Assembly (NCBI GenBank): GCA_045806965.1
Contig: JBJMIG010000004.1
Location: 1 to 64,000 of the forward strand
Origin: DASYTH01 sp045806965
GTDB lineage: Bacteria; Actinomycetota; Actinomycetes; Mycobacteriales; Pseudonocardiaceae
Direction: 5' to 3'
Length of the DNA stretch: 64,000 nucleotides
Shown here: positions 15,006-22,335 of the stretch, one piece after another
Layout of the letters: every line of letters begins with the position of its first letter
How positions within the stretch are numbered: the stretch's first letter is position 1
The notes under the pieces: generated by a model
The model's input: only the letters and a program-made list of their open reading frames with translations
Told to the model about the DNA's origin: nothing
Databases searched by the model: none
Program-made: the position numbers and the translations under genes

Positions 15006-16503
15006 GGACGTCCACTCCTTCCATGGCGGCCACAAGCTCGTTGTCGGCCCAGCCGCGGGAGAACGCCGCCACGATCCGGCCCTGGAACAGCACCAGCACG
15101 CGGTCGCAGCCGCGCAGGTCGTCGAGCTCGTCGGAGGCGATCACCACGCCGGTGCCCCGGTCGGCGATCTCGGCGATCTTGCCGAGCAGGAACTCCTTGG
15201 ACCGCACGTCGATGCCGGCGGTCGGGGTGATCAGAACCAGAAGCCTTGGGTCGTTGGCGAGTGCTCGGGCCAGCACGACCTTCTGCTGGTTGCCGCCGGA
15301 CAGGTTGGTGACGGGCTGGTCGGGGCCGGGTGTCTTGATCGCCAGGTCGTCGATCATGGTGCGGGTGATGCCGTCGCGGCGCGCGCCGCTGACGAACCCG
15401 GCCGAGCCGAGCCGGCGCGGGATGGTCAGCGTGACGTTGTCCGCGACCGACATGCCGCCGATGAGGCCTTGGCGGTGGCGGTCCCGCGGCACGAAACCAA
15501 TTCCGCTGGCCAGCGCGGCCGGTACGTCGCCGGGTCGAAGCGGCCGGCCGGCGACGGCGATCGTGCCGGTGTCGGCCCGGCGCAGGCCGGCGATGGTCTC
15601 GGCCAGCTCGGTCTTGCCGCTGCCGCCCGAGCCGGCCAGACCGACGATCTCCCCGGCGCTGACCTCGAAGTCGACGTCGGTGTAAAGGTCCGAACAGGAC
15701 AGTCCGGCTACGGTGCATACCGACCCGCCGATGCGTCCACCGGCCAAGCCGGCGGCGGCACCGGGGTTGGCCTCGCCGGTCATCGCGGTGACGAGGTCGG
15801 TGCGGGACACGTCGGCCACCGGCGCGGTCAGGACGTGCCGGGCGTCTCGGTACACCGTGACGGTGTCGCAGATCTCGTAGATCTCCTGCAGGTGATGGCT
15901 GATGAACAGGAATGTCACGCCCTGCTGCCTCAGGCCGCGCATCTTCTCGAAAAGCCGGTCGATGGCGGCCGCGTCGAGCTGGGCGGTCGGTTCGTCGAGG
16001 ATGATGAACCGGGCGCCGAACGACAGCGCCCTGGCGATCTCCACGAACTGCCGGTCCTCGACGCCGAGGTCCCGGGCCGGCTGTCGTGGGTCGACGTCGA
16101 CCGACCATTCGGCCAGCAGCCGCGCGGCCTCGCGACGCAGTCGCGGCCAGCTGATCAGGCCCGACGGGCCGCGCTGGTAGCGGTTGAGGAACAGGTTCTC
16201 AGCCACGGTCAACTCGGGAATCACCGTGGAACGCTGGTAGACGCACGCGACCCGGCGCCGCCAACCGTCCCGGTCGGACAGTCGCGGCGCCAGCTCTCCG
16301 GCGAAGACCACCGTGCCCGCCTCCGGTGCGTGCAGTCCGGTGAGAACGGACACCAGCGTGGACTTGCCGGCACCGTTGCGGCCCACGAGGGCATGCGCCT
16401 CGCCGGGCGTGACGCTGATCGAGGCATCGTCGAGCGCGACGGTGGAGCCGAACCGCTTGCTGACCCCGATCGCCTCCACCACCGGAACGTCCGCCGCCGG
16501 CAT
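14998..16503 (-). CDS. RbsA-type sugar ABC transporter ATPase (two nucleotide-binding domains)
   Basis: The 501-residue protein contains two ATPase domains. Domain one has Walker A GRNGAGKST, an atypical signature LGVEDRQ and Walker B FIILDEPTAQLD. Domain two has GSGGSGKTE, a good LSGGNQQ signature and a degenerate Walker B, LLVLITPTAGID, in which the usual Asp-Glu pair is replaced by Ile-Thr. One weakened site is common in CUT2 importers, but loss of both acidic residues in domain two is marked. It lies one base from the binding-protein stop and overlaps the permease start, forming a three-gene import operon. Confidence 0.92.
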   Translation of the reverse strand: MPAADVPVVEAIGVSKRFGSTVALDDASISVTPGEAHALVGRNGAGKSTLVSVLTGLHAPEAGTVVFAGELAPRLSDRDGWRRRVACVYQRSTVIPELTVAENLFLNRYQRGPSGLISWPRLRREAARLLAEWSVDVDPRQPARDLGVEDRQFVEIARALSFGARFIILDEPTAQLDAAAIDRLFEKMRGLRQQGVTFLFISHHLQEIYEICDTVTVYRDARHVLTAPVADVSRTDLVTAMTGEANPGAAAGLAGGRIGGSVCTVAGLSCSDLYTDVDFEVSAGEIVGLAGSGGSGKTELAETIAGLRRADTGTIAVAGRPLRPGDVPAALASGIGFVPRDRHRQGLIGGMSVADNVTLTIPRRLGSAGFVSGARRDGITRTMIDDLAIKTPGPDQPVTNLSGGNQQKVVLARALANDPRLLVLITPTAGIDVRSKEFLLGKIAEIADRGTGVVIASDELDDLRGCDRVLVLFQGRIVAAFSRGWADNELVAAMEGVDVHA

Positions 16504-16504
16504 C

Positions 16505-17560
16505 TCAGCCGCCGTGGGTGTTGTTGCCCCACAACGACTTGTCGTCGAACTTCACGCTGGGCACGCTGCCGAACGTGGCGCCGTCGCGGGTGACCAGCGG
16601 GGCGGACAGCTGGTCCTCGAGCACGCCGGGCCGCACCTGGACGATCGTGCTGTCGTGGTCGGTCTTTCCCGGCGCGTAGGTCTTGCCGGCGATGGCGTCC
16701 TTCACGTACCGCAGCGTCCACTTCGCGTACAGGTCGGCGGGTTGGGAGACGGTGGCGTCGATGCCGCCGTCGGCGATGGTCTTCAGCTCCTCGGGAATCC
16801 CGTCGTTGGACACCACGAACACGTGCTTCGGATCGTCCGGCGGCACAAGCAAACCCCGCTGGCGCAACAGTTGCAGCGTGCCAGCCAGCGCGAAGCTGGA
16901 CTCCATGTAGACGCCCTTGATGTCGGGGTTCGCGGTGAGGTCGGTCTGCAGCTTCTGGGAGGCGGCCGCGGCGTCCCAGTTGGCGGCCTCGCCGAAGACC
17001 TTGATGTTCGGGAACTTCGCCTTCATGCAGTCGTTGAACGACTCGGTGCGGTCCCGGCCGTTGATGGAGGCGAGGTCGCCCTGCAGCATGACCACCTTGC
17101 CGGCGCCGCGCAGTTTGGCACCGAGGAACTGGCACGCCTTCTCGCCGTAGGCCCGGTTGTCCGCCCGCACCACCATGTACGCCTCACCGGAGTCCGGGCG
17201 GGTGTCTACACTGACGAGCGGGATCTTCTTGCTGGCCAACTGGTCCAACGTCGGTGCGATGGCCGCGGTGTCCTGGGGTGCCATCACCACACCCTTGACG
17301 CCCTGGCTGATGAACGTCTGCACGTTCGAGGTCAGCGTGGCCACGTCGTTCTGGGAGTTGGTGGTCTTCAGGTCCAGACCCAGCTCGCCGCCGAAGCGCG
17401 GCACGTAGCTGATGTAGGAGTTCCAGAAGTCTGTGTCCGAACGGGGATAGTCGACGCCCACGACATCCCCGCCGGACTTGCCCGTGGTGCTGCCACAAGC
17501 GGCCAGCGCCACTGTCGCCGACAACGCGAGCAGGCTCGCGCCGATCTTGCCGAGTCCCAT
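16505..17560 (-). CDS. Periplasmic-binding-type sugar-binding lipoprotein
   Basis: The ATG at 17560 is preceded by AAGGAG at eight bases, which favours it over a GTG three codons upstream. The 351-residue protein has a lipoprotein signal ending in the lipobox LAAC (ALAACGSTTGKSG). A type I periplasmic-binding fold follows: DVVGVDYPRSDTDFWNSYIS, GVVMAPQDTAAIAPTLDQ and FVVSNDGIPEELKTI are the conserved RbsB/Peripla_BP_4 strands and hinges. It captures sugar outside the membrane for the ATPase and permease encoded immediately downstream. The leading position in the operon is normal for CUT2 systems. Confidence 0.92.
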   Translation of the reverse strand: MGLGKIGASLLALSATVALAACGSTTGKSGGDVVGVDYPRSDTDFWNSYISYVPRFGGELGLDLKTTNSQNDVATLTSNVQTFISQGVKGVVMAPQDTAAIAPTLDQLASKKIPLVSVDTRPDSGEAYMVVRADNRAYGEKACQFLGAKLRGAGKVVMLQGDLASINGRDRTESFNDCMKAKFPNIKVFGEAANWDAAAASQKLQTDLTANPDIKGVYMESSFALAGTLQLLRQRGLLVPPDDPKHVFVVSNDGIPEELKTIADGGIDATVSQPADLYAKWTLRYVKDAIAGKTYAPGKTDHDSTIVQVRPGVLEDQLSAPLVTRDGATFGSVPSVKFDDKSLWGNNTHGG

Positions 17561-17600
17561 CCCGCACACTCCTTTGTGTTCCAGGGTGTTTGCCAGTCGC

Positions 17601-18920
17601 TCAGCCGGCCGCCGCCGGGGCCCACTCGACGCCGCCCGGAAAGGCGAAGCGGGTCACCGACTCCGGGTGCATGCGGGCGCCCAAGCCCGGTTCGGTGGGG
17701 GCGAGGTAGTGGCCGGCACGGATCCGGACCGGGTCGACGAAGTGCTCGTGCAGGTGGTCGACGTACTCGATCACCCGGTCCTCGGTGGTGCCGCTGACCG
17801 CGACGTAGTCGAACATCGCCAGGTGCTGCACCATCTCGCACAGCCCGACCCCACCGGCGTGTGGGCACACTGGTACGCCGAACTTGGCCGCCAGCAACAG
17901 AATCGCGACGTTCTCGGTGACCCCGGCGACCCGGCTCGCGTCGAGTTGCAGCACGTCGACGGCGCCCGCCTGCAGCAACTGCTTGAACATCACCAGGTTG
18001 TGGGTGTGCTCGCCGGTCGCGACCTTGATCGGGGTCACCGCCTTGCGGATCACCGCGTGCCCGAGTACGTCGTCCGGTGAGGTCGGTTCCTCGATCCAGT
18101 ATGGGTCGTACCGCGCGAGCGGGCGCAGCCACTCGATGGCCTGCTCGACACCCCACGCCTGGTTCGCGTCCACCGCGATCCGCACGTCCGGTCCGACCGC
18201 CGCCCGCGCGAGCCGAAGTCGCCGTTCGTCGTCGGCCGGGTCCACCCCGACCTTGAGCTTGATCTGCCCGAAACCGTCTGCCACCGCCTCCTTGGCCAGC
18301 AGCACGAGCTTGTCGTCGCGGTAGCCGAGCCAGCCGGGGGTCGTCGTGTAGGCCGGGTAGCCGGTTTCCAGGAGCCGTTTCCGCCGCTCGGACCGCCCGG
18401 GCTCGGCGGACCGCAGGATCGCCAGGGCCTCGTCGCGGGTGAGCACGTCGGCGATGTACCGGAAGTCCACAAGGGACACCAGCTCCTCCGGGGAGAGGCC
18501 GGCGAGGAGCCGCCACACCGGTTCCCCCGCCTGCCGGGCTCGCAGGTCCCACACGGCGTTGACCACGGCCGCGGCCGCCATGTGGATCACGCCCTTCTCC
18601 GGGCCCAGCCAGCGCAGCTGGCTGTCGCGGGTCAGGCGGGCGGAGAACGCGCCGAGATCGCCGAACACCTCGGCGACCGGCAGGCCGATCACCAGCGGCG
18701 CGAGCGAGCGGACCGCCGCGACGGTGATCTCGTTGCCCCGGCCCACGGTGAACGCCAGGCCGAAACCCTCCTGTCCGCCGCTCGTGCGCACCGTGACGTA
18801 GGTGGCGGAGTAGTCCGGCTCCGGATTCAGCGCGTCCGATCCGTCCAGCTCACGCGAGGTCGGGAAGCGCACGTCGACCGCGTCCACGGAGGTGATCAGC
18901 TCTGTCACGGGTTGGCCCAC
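17601..18920 (-). CDS. fucD: L-fuconate dehydratase (enolase superfamily)
   Basis: The 439-residue protein has every active-site residue known from Xanthomonas L-fuconate dehydratase, each shifted by three positions: the base pair of lysines in IKLKVG (K221, K223), metal ligands in DANQAW (D251), EEPT (E277) and GEH (E304), and the acid in CPHAGGVGL (H354). It dehydrates L-fuconate to 2-keto-3-deoxy-L-fuconate in the oxidative, non-phosphorylating L-fucose pathway. It is the first gene of the minus-strand operon with the ABC importer 40 bases downstream, and is divergent from the GntR regulator. No L-fucose dehydrogenase or keto-deoxy-fuconate-processing gene is present in the window. Confidence 0.9.
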   Translation of the reverse strand: MGQPVTELITSVDAVDVRFPTSRELDGSDALNPEPDYSATYVTVRTSGGQEGFGLAFTVGRGNEITVAAVRSLAPLVIGLPVAEVFGDLGAFSARLTRDSQLRWLGPEKGVIHMAAAAVVNAVWDLRARQAGEPVWRLLAGLSPEELVSLVDFRYIADVLTRDEALAILRSAEPGRSERRKRLLETGYPAYTTTPGWLGYRDDKLVLLAKEAVADGFGQIKLKVGVDPADDERRLRLARAAVGPDVRIAVDANQAWGVEQAIEWLRPLARYDPYWIEEPTSPDDVLGHAVIRKAVTPIKVATGEHTHNLVMFKQLLQAGAVDVLQLDASRVAGVTENVAILLLAAKFGVPVCPHAGGVGLCEMVQHLAMFDYVAVSGTTEDRVIEYVDHLHEHFVDPVRIRAGHYLAPTEPGLGARMHPESVTRFAFPGGVEWAPAAAG

Positions 18921-19056
18921 CTCAGCTCACCAGGACCACAAACAGCATATGTATGTATAGAGGACATGTGCACCATCGTCCAGGGTTGACCGCCGTCGGG
19001 CATATGGCCAGGCAATCTACAGATGGTATGCCGACAGACATATGAAGGTTTGGTTG

Positions 19057-19073
19057 CAGACATCATATGTCTG
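19057..19073. promoter_or_regulatory. 17-bp palindrome, probable operator of the GntR/FCD regulator
   Basis: CAGACATCATATGTCTG has seven-base arms CAGACAT/ATGTCTG around a three-base centre. It ends 15 bases before the regulator's GTG, in the 168-base gap between divergent operons. A related half, CAGACATATG, is at 19035-19044, and further CATATG cores occur at about 18945 and 19001. The clustering around one divergent promoter region is what autoregulation plus control of fucD would need. Confidence 0.6.
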
Positions 19074-19088
19074 GCGTACGGTCGGTGG

Positions 19089-19826
19089 GTGTCCCTCACC
19101 GACGAGGCGATCGGCCGCATCCGCGCCCTGATCCAGTCCGGGAGGCTGCAACCCGGCTCGAAGCTGCCGCCCGAGCAGCAACTCGCCGCCGAGTTGGGTA
19201 TGTCCCGCAGCCCGATGCGCGAAGCGGTGAAGGCCTTGGCCGTCGCCCGGGTCCTCGAGGTGCGCCGCGGCGATGGCACCTACGTCACCAGCCTCGCCCC
19301 CGCCGTGCTGCTCGAAGGGCTCGGTTTGGCCGTGGAACTCATGCACGGCAACACGTTGCTCGAGCTGACCGAGGTGCGCCGGCTGTTCGAGCCGGTCGCC
19401 ACCGGGCTCGCCGCCACCCGGGTGACCCCCGACCAGCTCGCCGAGATCAAGGGGCACCTCGACGCGATGCACGCGGTACGCGAGGACGTCGAGCTGCTCA
19501 ACAAGCACGACGCCGCCTTCCACCGCGCGGTCGTCGCCGCGACCGGCAACGAGGCGCTGACCACGCTCATCGACGGCATCTCCGGCAGCACGCTGCGCGC
19601 GCGGGTGTGGCGCGGGATGGTCGAGGCCAACTCGGCCGACCAGACCCTCGCCGAACACGAGGCCATCTACATCGCCCTCGCCGAGCGGGACGCCAACCTC
19701 GCCCAGGCCGCGGCCCTCGTGCACATCAGCACCACCGAGCGGTGGCTGCGCCGGGTCCACGGCGCCGGCCACACCACCGCCGATCCCGACGAGGACACGG
19801 ATGCACTCCCAGCGATGGGGACCTGA
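19089..19826 (+). CDS. GntR-family regulator, FCD subfamily
   Basis: The start is taken at GTG 19089 (VSLTDEAIGRIRALIQSG), because the 22 codons upstream run through the palindromic operator. The 245-residue protein has an N-terminal winged helix (KLPPEQQLAAELGMSRSPMR, then EAVKALAVARVLEVRRGDGTY). An all-helical FCD effector domain follows, with the metal-binding Asp/His pattern (LLNKHDAAFHRAVVAATGNE and LAEHEAIYIALAE). Such regulators respond to acidic sugars or their breakdown products. Its position between fucD and the lactonase points to L-fuconate or a later intermediate as ligand, which is an inference. Confidence 0.88.
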   Translation: MSLTDEAIGRIRALIQSGRLQPGSKLPPEQQLAAELGMSRSPMREAVKALAVARVLEVRRGDGTYVTSLAPAVLLEGLGLAVELMHGNTLLELTEVRRLFEPVATGLAATRVTPDQLAEIKGHLDAMHAVREDVELLNKHDAAFHRAVVAATGNEALTTLIDGISGSTLRARVWRGMVEANSADQTLAEHEAIYIALAERDANLAQAAALVHISTTERWLRRVHGAGHTTADPDEDTDALPAMGT

Positions 19827-20736
19827 CGCGGTCATCGACGCGCACCACCACGTGTGGAACCCCGCGACGCGGGACCATTCGTGGCCGGCCGACCCCGCGC
19901 TGGCATCGGTCGGCCGAGCATTCACCGTGGCGGACCTCACCCCGCGCGGCGCGGCGGCCGGGGTGCGGGCGACCGTGCTCGTGCAGGAGCTGGCCGAGCT
20001 GGACGAAACCGAGGAGTTCCTTGCCCTGGCGGCGAAGGAACCGCGCGTGGCGGGTGTGGTCGGTTGGGCTGACCTGGCCGCGCCGGACCTCGCCGACACC
20101 ATTGCCGAGCTGCGGGCCGGCCCGGGAGGCGAGGCGCTGGTCGGCGTCCGGCACCTCGTGCAGAGCGAGGCGGACCCGGCGTACCTCACCCGCCCGGACG
20201 TCGTGCGGGGCCTGCGAATCGTGGCCCGGGCCGGTCTGGCCTACGACCTGCCGACCAGGCCGCACCAGCTGCCGGCGGCGATCGAGGTCACCCGGGCGGT
20301 GCCGGAGCTGACGTTCGTGCTCGACCACCTGTCCAAGCCGCCGGTCGCCACCGGCGAGGCCGAGCCGTGGGCGACCCGGTTACGCGCGCTGGCCGCCGCG
20401 CCCAACGTGGTGGCCAAACTCTCCGGTCTGGTGTCCGAAGCGGACAATCCCTGCTCCACCGTCGCGGATCTGCGGCCTCATGCCGAGATCGCGCTCGACG
20501 CGTTCAGCCCGGACCCGCTGATGTTCGGCTCGGACTGGCCGGTGTACCTGCCGGTTGGAGCTCCCATGACGACCCAGCGTAGCCCGCCGGCGTACCCCGC
20601 ACAGCCCGCCCCACTGACTCCACAATCAACACCATATTGCGCCAACCGCGCCACGACCTCTGAATGGTCCGCGACGGCGGTGATTTGTTGCCTTTTCTTG
20701 CTTGGGCCGGCAAAGGCCGTGACATCATTGGGTTGA
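19801..20736 (+). CDS. L-fucono-lactonase-like amidohydrolase with replaced C-terminus
   Basis: This amidohydrolase-2 family protein begins VIDAHHHVWN (HxH metal ligands near residues 15-17) and keeps VLDHLSKPP (H176) and FGSDWP (D245). It overlaps the regulator gene by 26 bases and would open the 1,5-lactone formed when L-fucose is oxidised, giving the substrate for FucD. After FGSDWPV, at about 20548, the expected last 35 or so residues are absent. They are replaced by 62 residues of unrelated low-complexity sequence ending in a hydrophobic stretch. The metal site is intact but the C-terminal helices that close the barrel are lost, so activity is doubtful. Confidence 0.7.
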   Translation: MHSQRWGPDAVIDAHHHVWNPATRDHSWPADPALASVGRAFTVADLTPRGAAAGVRATVLVQELAELDETEEFLALAAKEPRVAGVVGWADLAAPDLADTIAELRAGPGGEALVGVRHLVQSEADPAYLTRPDVVRGLRIVARAGLAYDLPTRPHQLPAAIEVTRAVPELTFVLDHLSKPPVATGEAEPWATRLRALAAAPNVVAKLSGLVSEADNPCSTVADLRPHAEIALDAFSPDPLMFGSDWPVYLPVGAPMTTQRSPPAYPAQPAPLTPQSTPYCANRATTSEWSATAVICCLFLLGPAKAVTSLG

Positions 20737-20778
20737 CCGAGACGATGCCAGTCGTTACCGTAAACCGTATTCACCTTG

Positions 20779-20793
20779 TCGGACAGTGTCCGA
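20779..20793. promoter_or_regulatory. 15-bp inverted repeat upstream of the xylanase gene
   Basis: TCGGACAGTGTCCGA is a perfect seven-base inverted repeat around one base, 64 bases before the GH10 start codon and 16 bases before the CebR-like box. It could be an operator for a second regulator. I do not recognise the motif. Confidence 0.4.
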
Positions 20794-20809
20794 TATCTCG
20801 AACAAGACC

Positions 20810-20823
20810 TGGGAGCGCTCCCA
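20810..20823. promoter_or_regulatory. CebR-type operator upstream of the xylanase gene
   Basis: TGGGAGCGCTCCCA is a perfect 14-bp palindrome identical to the consensus bound by the LacI-family cello-oligosaccharide repressor CebR in Streptomyces. It lies 33 bases before the GH10 start, a position that would block the promoter. This predicts that the glycosidase run is released by cellobiose-like oligosaccharides. No cebR gene is in the window. Confidence 0.65.
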
Positions 20824-20856
20824 GAAGCAGAGTGGCTTCGATCTCGGGAGGTTGTA

Positions 20857-22290
20857 ATGCCTGGTCGTCGCTTGTGGATGGTTATGCTGGCCGTGGTCAG
20901 CACCCTCGCGCTGGCACCGAGCGTGGCGCAGGCCGCCACCACGCTCGGTGCGGCGGCCGGCCAGTCCGGGCGGTATTTCGGCGCCGCCGTGGCCGCCTCC
21001 AGATTGGGTGACTCGCAGTACTCGACGATCCTTGATCGGGAGTTCTCGATGGTGACTCCCGAGAACGAGATGAAATGGGATGCCACCGAGCCGTCCCGCA
21101 ACAACTTCACGTTCGGCTCGGCGGACCAGATCGTGAGCCATGCGCGTAGCCATGGTCAGCGGATGCGCGGCCACACACTGGTGTGGCATTCGCAGCTACC
21201 CGGCTGGGTCAGCGGCATCGGCGACGCGAACACTCTGCACAGCGTGATGAACAACCACATCAATGGCGTGATGAGCCATTACCGCGGCCAGATATTCGCC
21301 TGGGACGTGGTCAACGAGGCGTTCGCCGACGGCAGCGGCGGTGGGCTGCGCAGCTCCATCTGGACGCAGCGCTTCGGGTTCACCACAGGCTGGATCGAGG
21401 AGGCGTTCCGCACCGCTCGGGCGGCCGACCCGGCCGCCAAGCTCTGCTACAACGACTACAACATCGAGGACTGGACCACGGCCAAGACCCAGGGTGTGTT
21501 CCGCATGGTGCAGGATTTCCGGTCGCGGGGTGTGCCGATCGACTGCGTCGGCTTCCAGTCGCATTTCGGCAGCGGCGGAGCTCCCAGCAATTTCCAGACG
21601 ACGCTGTCTAATTTTGCCGGACTCGGTGTCGACGTGCAACTCACCGAGCTCGACATCGCGCAGGCGCCCCCGACCTCGTACACCAACACCGTCCAGGCGT
21701 GCGTGAACGTGCCGAGGTGCGCCGGGATCACGACGTGGGGCGTCCGGGACAGCGACTCCTGGCGGTCGGGCGAAAACCCGCTGCTGTTCTCCGGCGGCAA
21801 CCCGAAGCCGGCCTACGGCGCGGTGCTCTCCGTACTGAACGCCGCGACCGGCGGTGGCTCGCCGGTCCAGGTTGGTGTGCTCTACCACCTGGTGGCGCAG
21901 CACAGCAGCAAGTTCGCCGACATCAACGGCGGGTCGGCGGCACCAGGTGCGCAGCTGATTCAGTGGTCGGCCAACGGCGGGCTCAACCAGCAGTTCGACT
22001 TCCTGGATTCCGGCGGTGGCTTCTTCCGGATTCGGGCTCGGAGCAGTGGACTGGTATTGCAGGTGGCCAGTTCGAGCAGTGGGGCCGATATCACCCAGCA
22101 GCCGGACGGCAATGCCGCCAGCCAGCAGTGGCGGGTGATCGATCAGGGCGGCGGGTTCGTCAGCCTCATCAACCGGCAAAGCGGCCTGGCAATGGACGTG
22201 TGGTCCGCGTCGACCGCCGACGGCGCCCGCATCTCCCAGTTCACCGTCACCGGCAACGCCAACCAGCGCTTCCAACTCCAGCGCGCCTAG
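20857..22290 (+). CDS. Secreted GH10 endo-xylanase with C-terminal CBM13
   Basis: The start at 20857 follows GGGAGG by six bases. A signal peptide ends near VAQA. Residues of about 28-340 are a GH10 barrel with the acid/base in WDVVNEAF (E154) and the nucleophile in LTELDIAQA (E264); VTPENEMKWD and HTLVWHSQLP are further family signatures. A Gly/Ser linker then joins a ricin-type lectin module (residues of about 350-477) with NQQFDFL, SQQWRVI and NQRFQLQ. It should cut xylan backbones outside the cell while the lectin module holds the substrate. It is the first of a co-directional run of glycosidases and carries the CebR-like box in its promoter. Confidence 0.95.
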   Translation: MPGRRLWMVMLAVVSTLALAPSVAQAATTLGAAAGQSGRYFGAAVAASRLGDSQYSTILDREFSMVTPENEMKWDATEPSRNNFTFGSADQIVSHARSHGQRMRGHTLVWHSQLPGWVSGIGDANTLHSVMNNHINGVMSHYRGQIFAWDVVNEAFADGSGGGLRSSIWTQRFGFTTGWIEEAFRTARAADPAAKLCYNDYNIEDWTTAKTQGVFRMVQDFRSRGVPIDCVGFQSHFGSGGAPSNFQTTLSNFAGLGVDVQLTELDIAQAPPTSYTNTVQACVNVPRCAGITTWGVRDSDSWRSGENPLLFSGGNPKPAYGAVLSVLNAATGGGSPVQVGVLYHLVAQHSSKFADINGGSAAPGAQLIQWSANGGLNQQFDFLDSGGGFFRIRARSSGLVLQVASSSSGADITQQPDGNAASQQWRVIDQGGGFVSLINRQSGLAMDVWSASTADGARISQFTVTGNANQRFQLQRA

Positions 22291-22335
22291 TGCGGCGCCA
22301 GAACAAACCTCCCCCTGCTGAAAGGCTTCCCTGCC

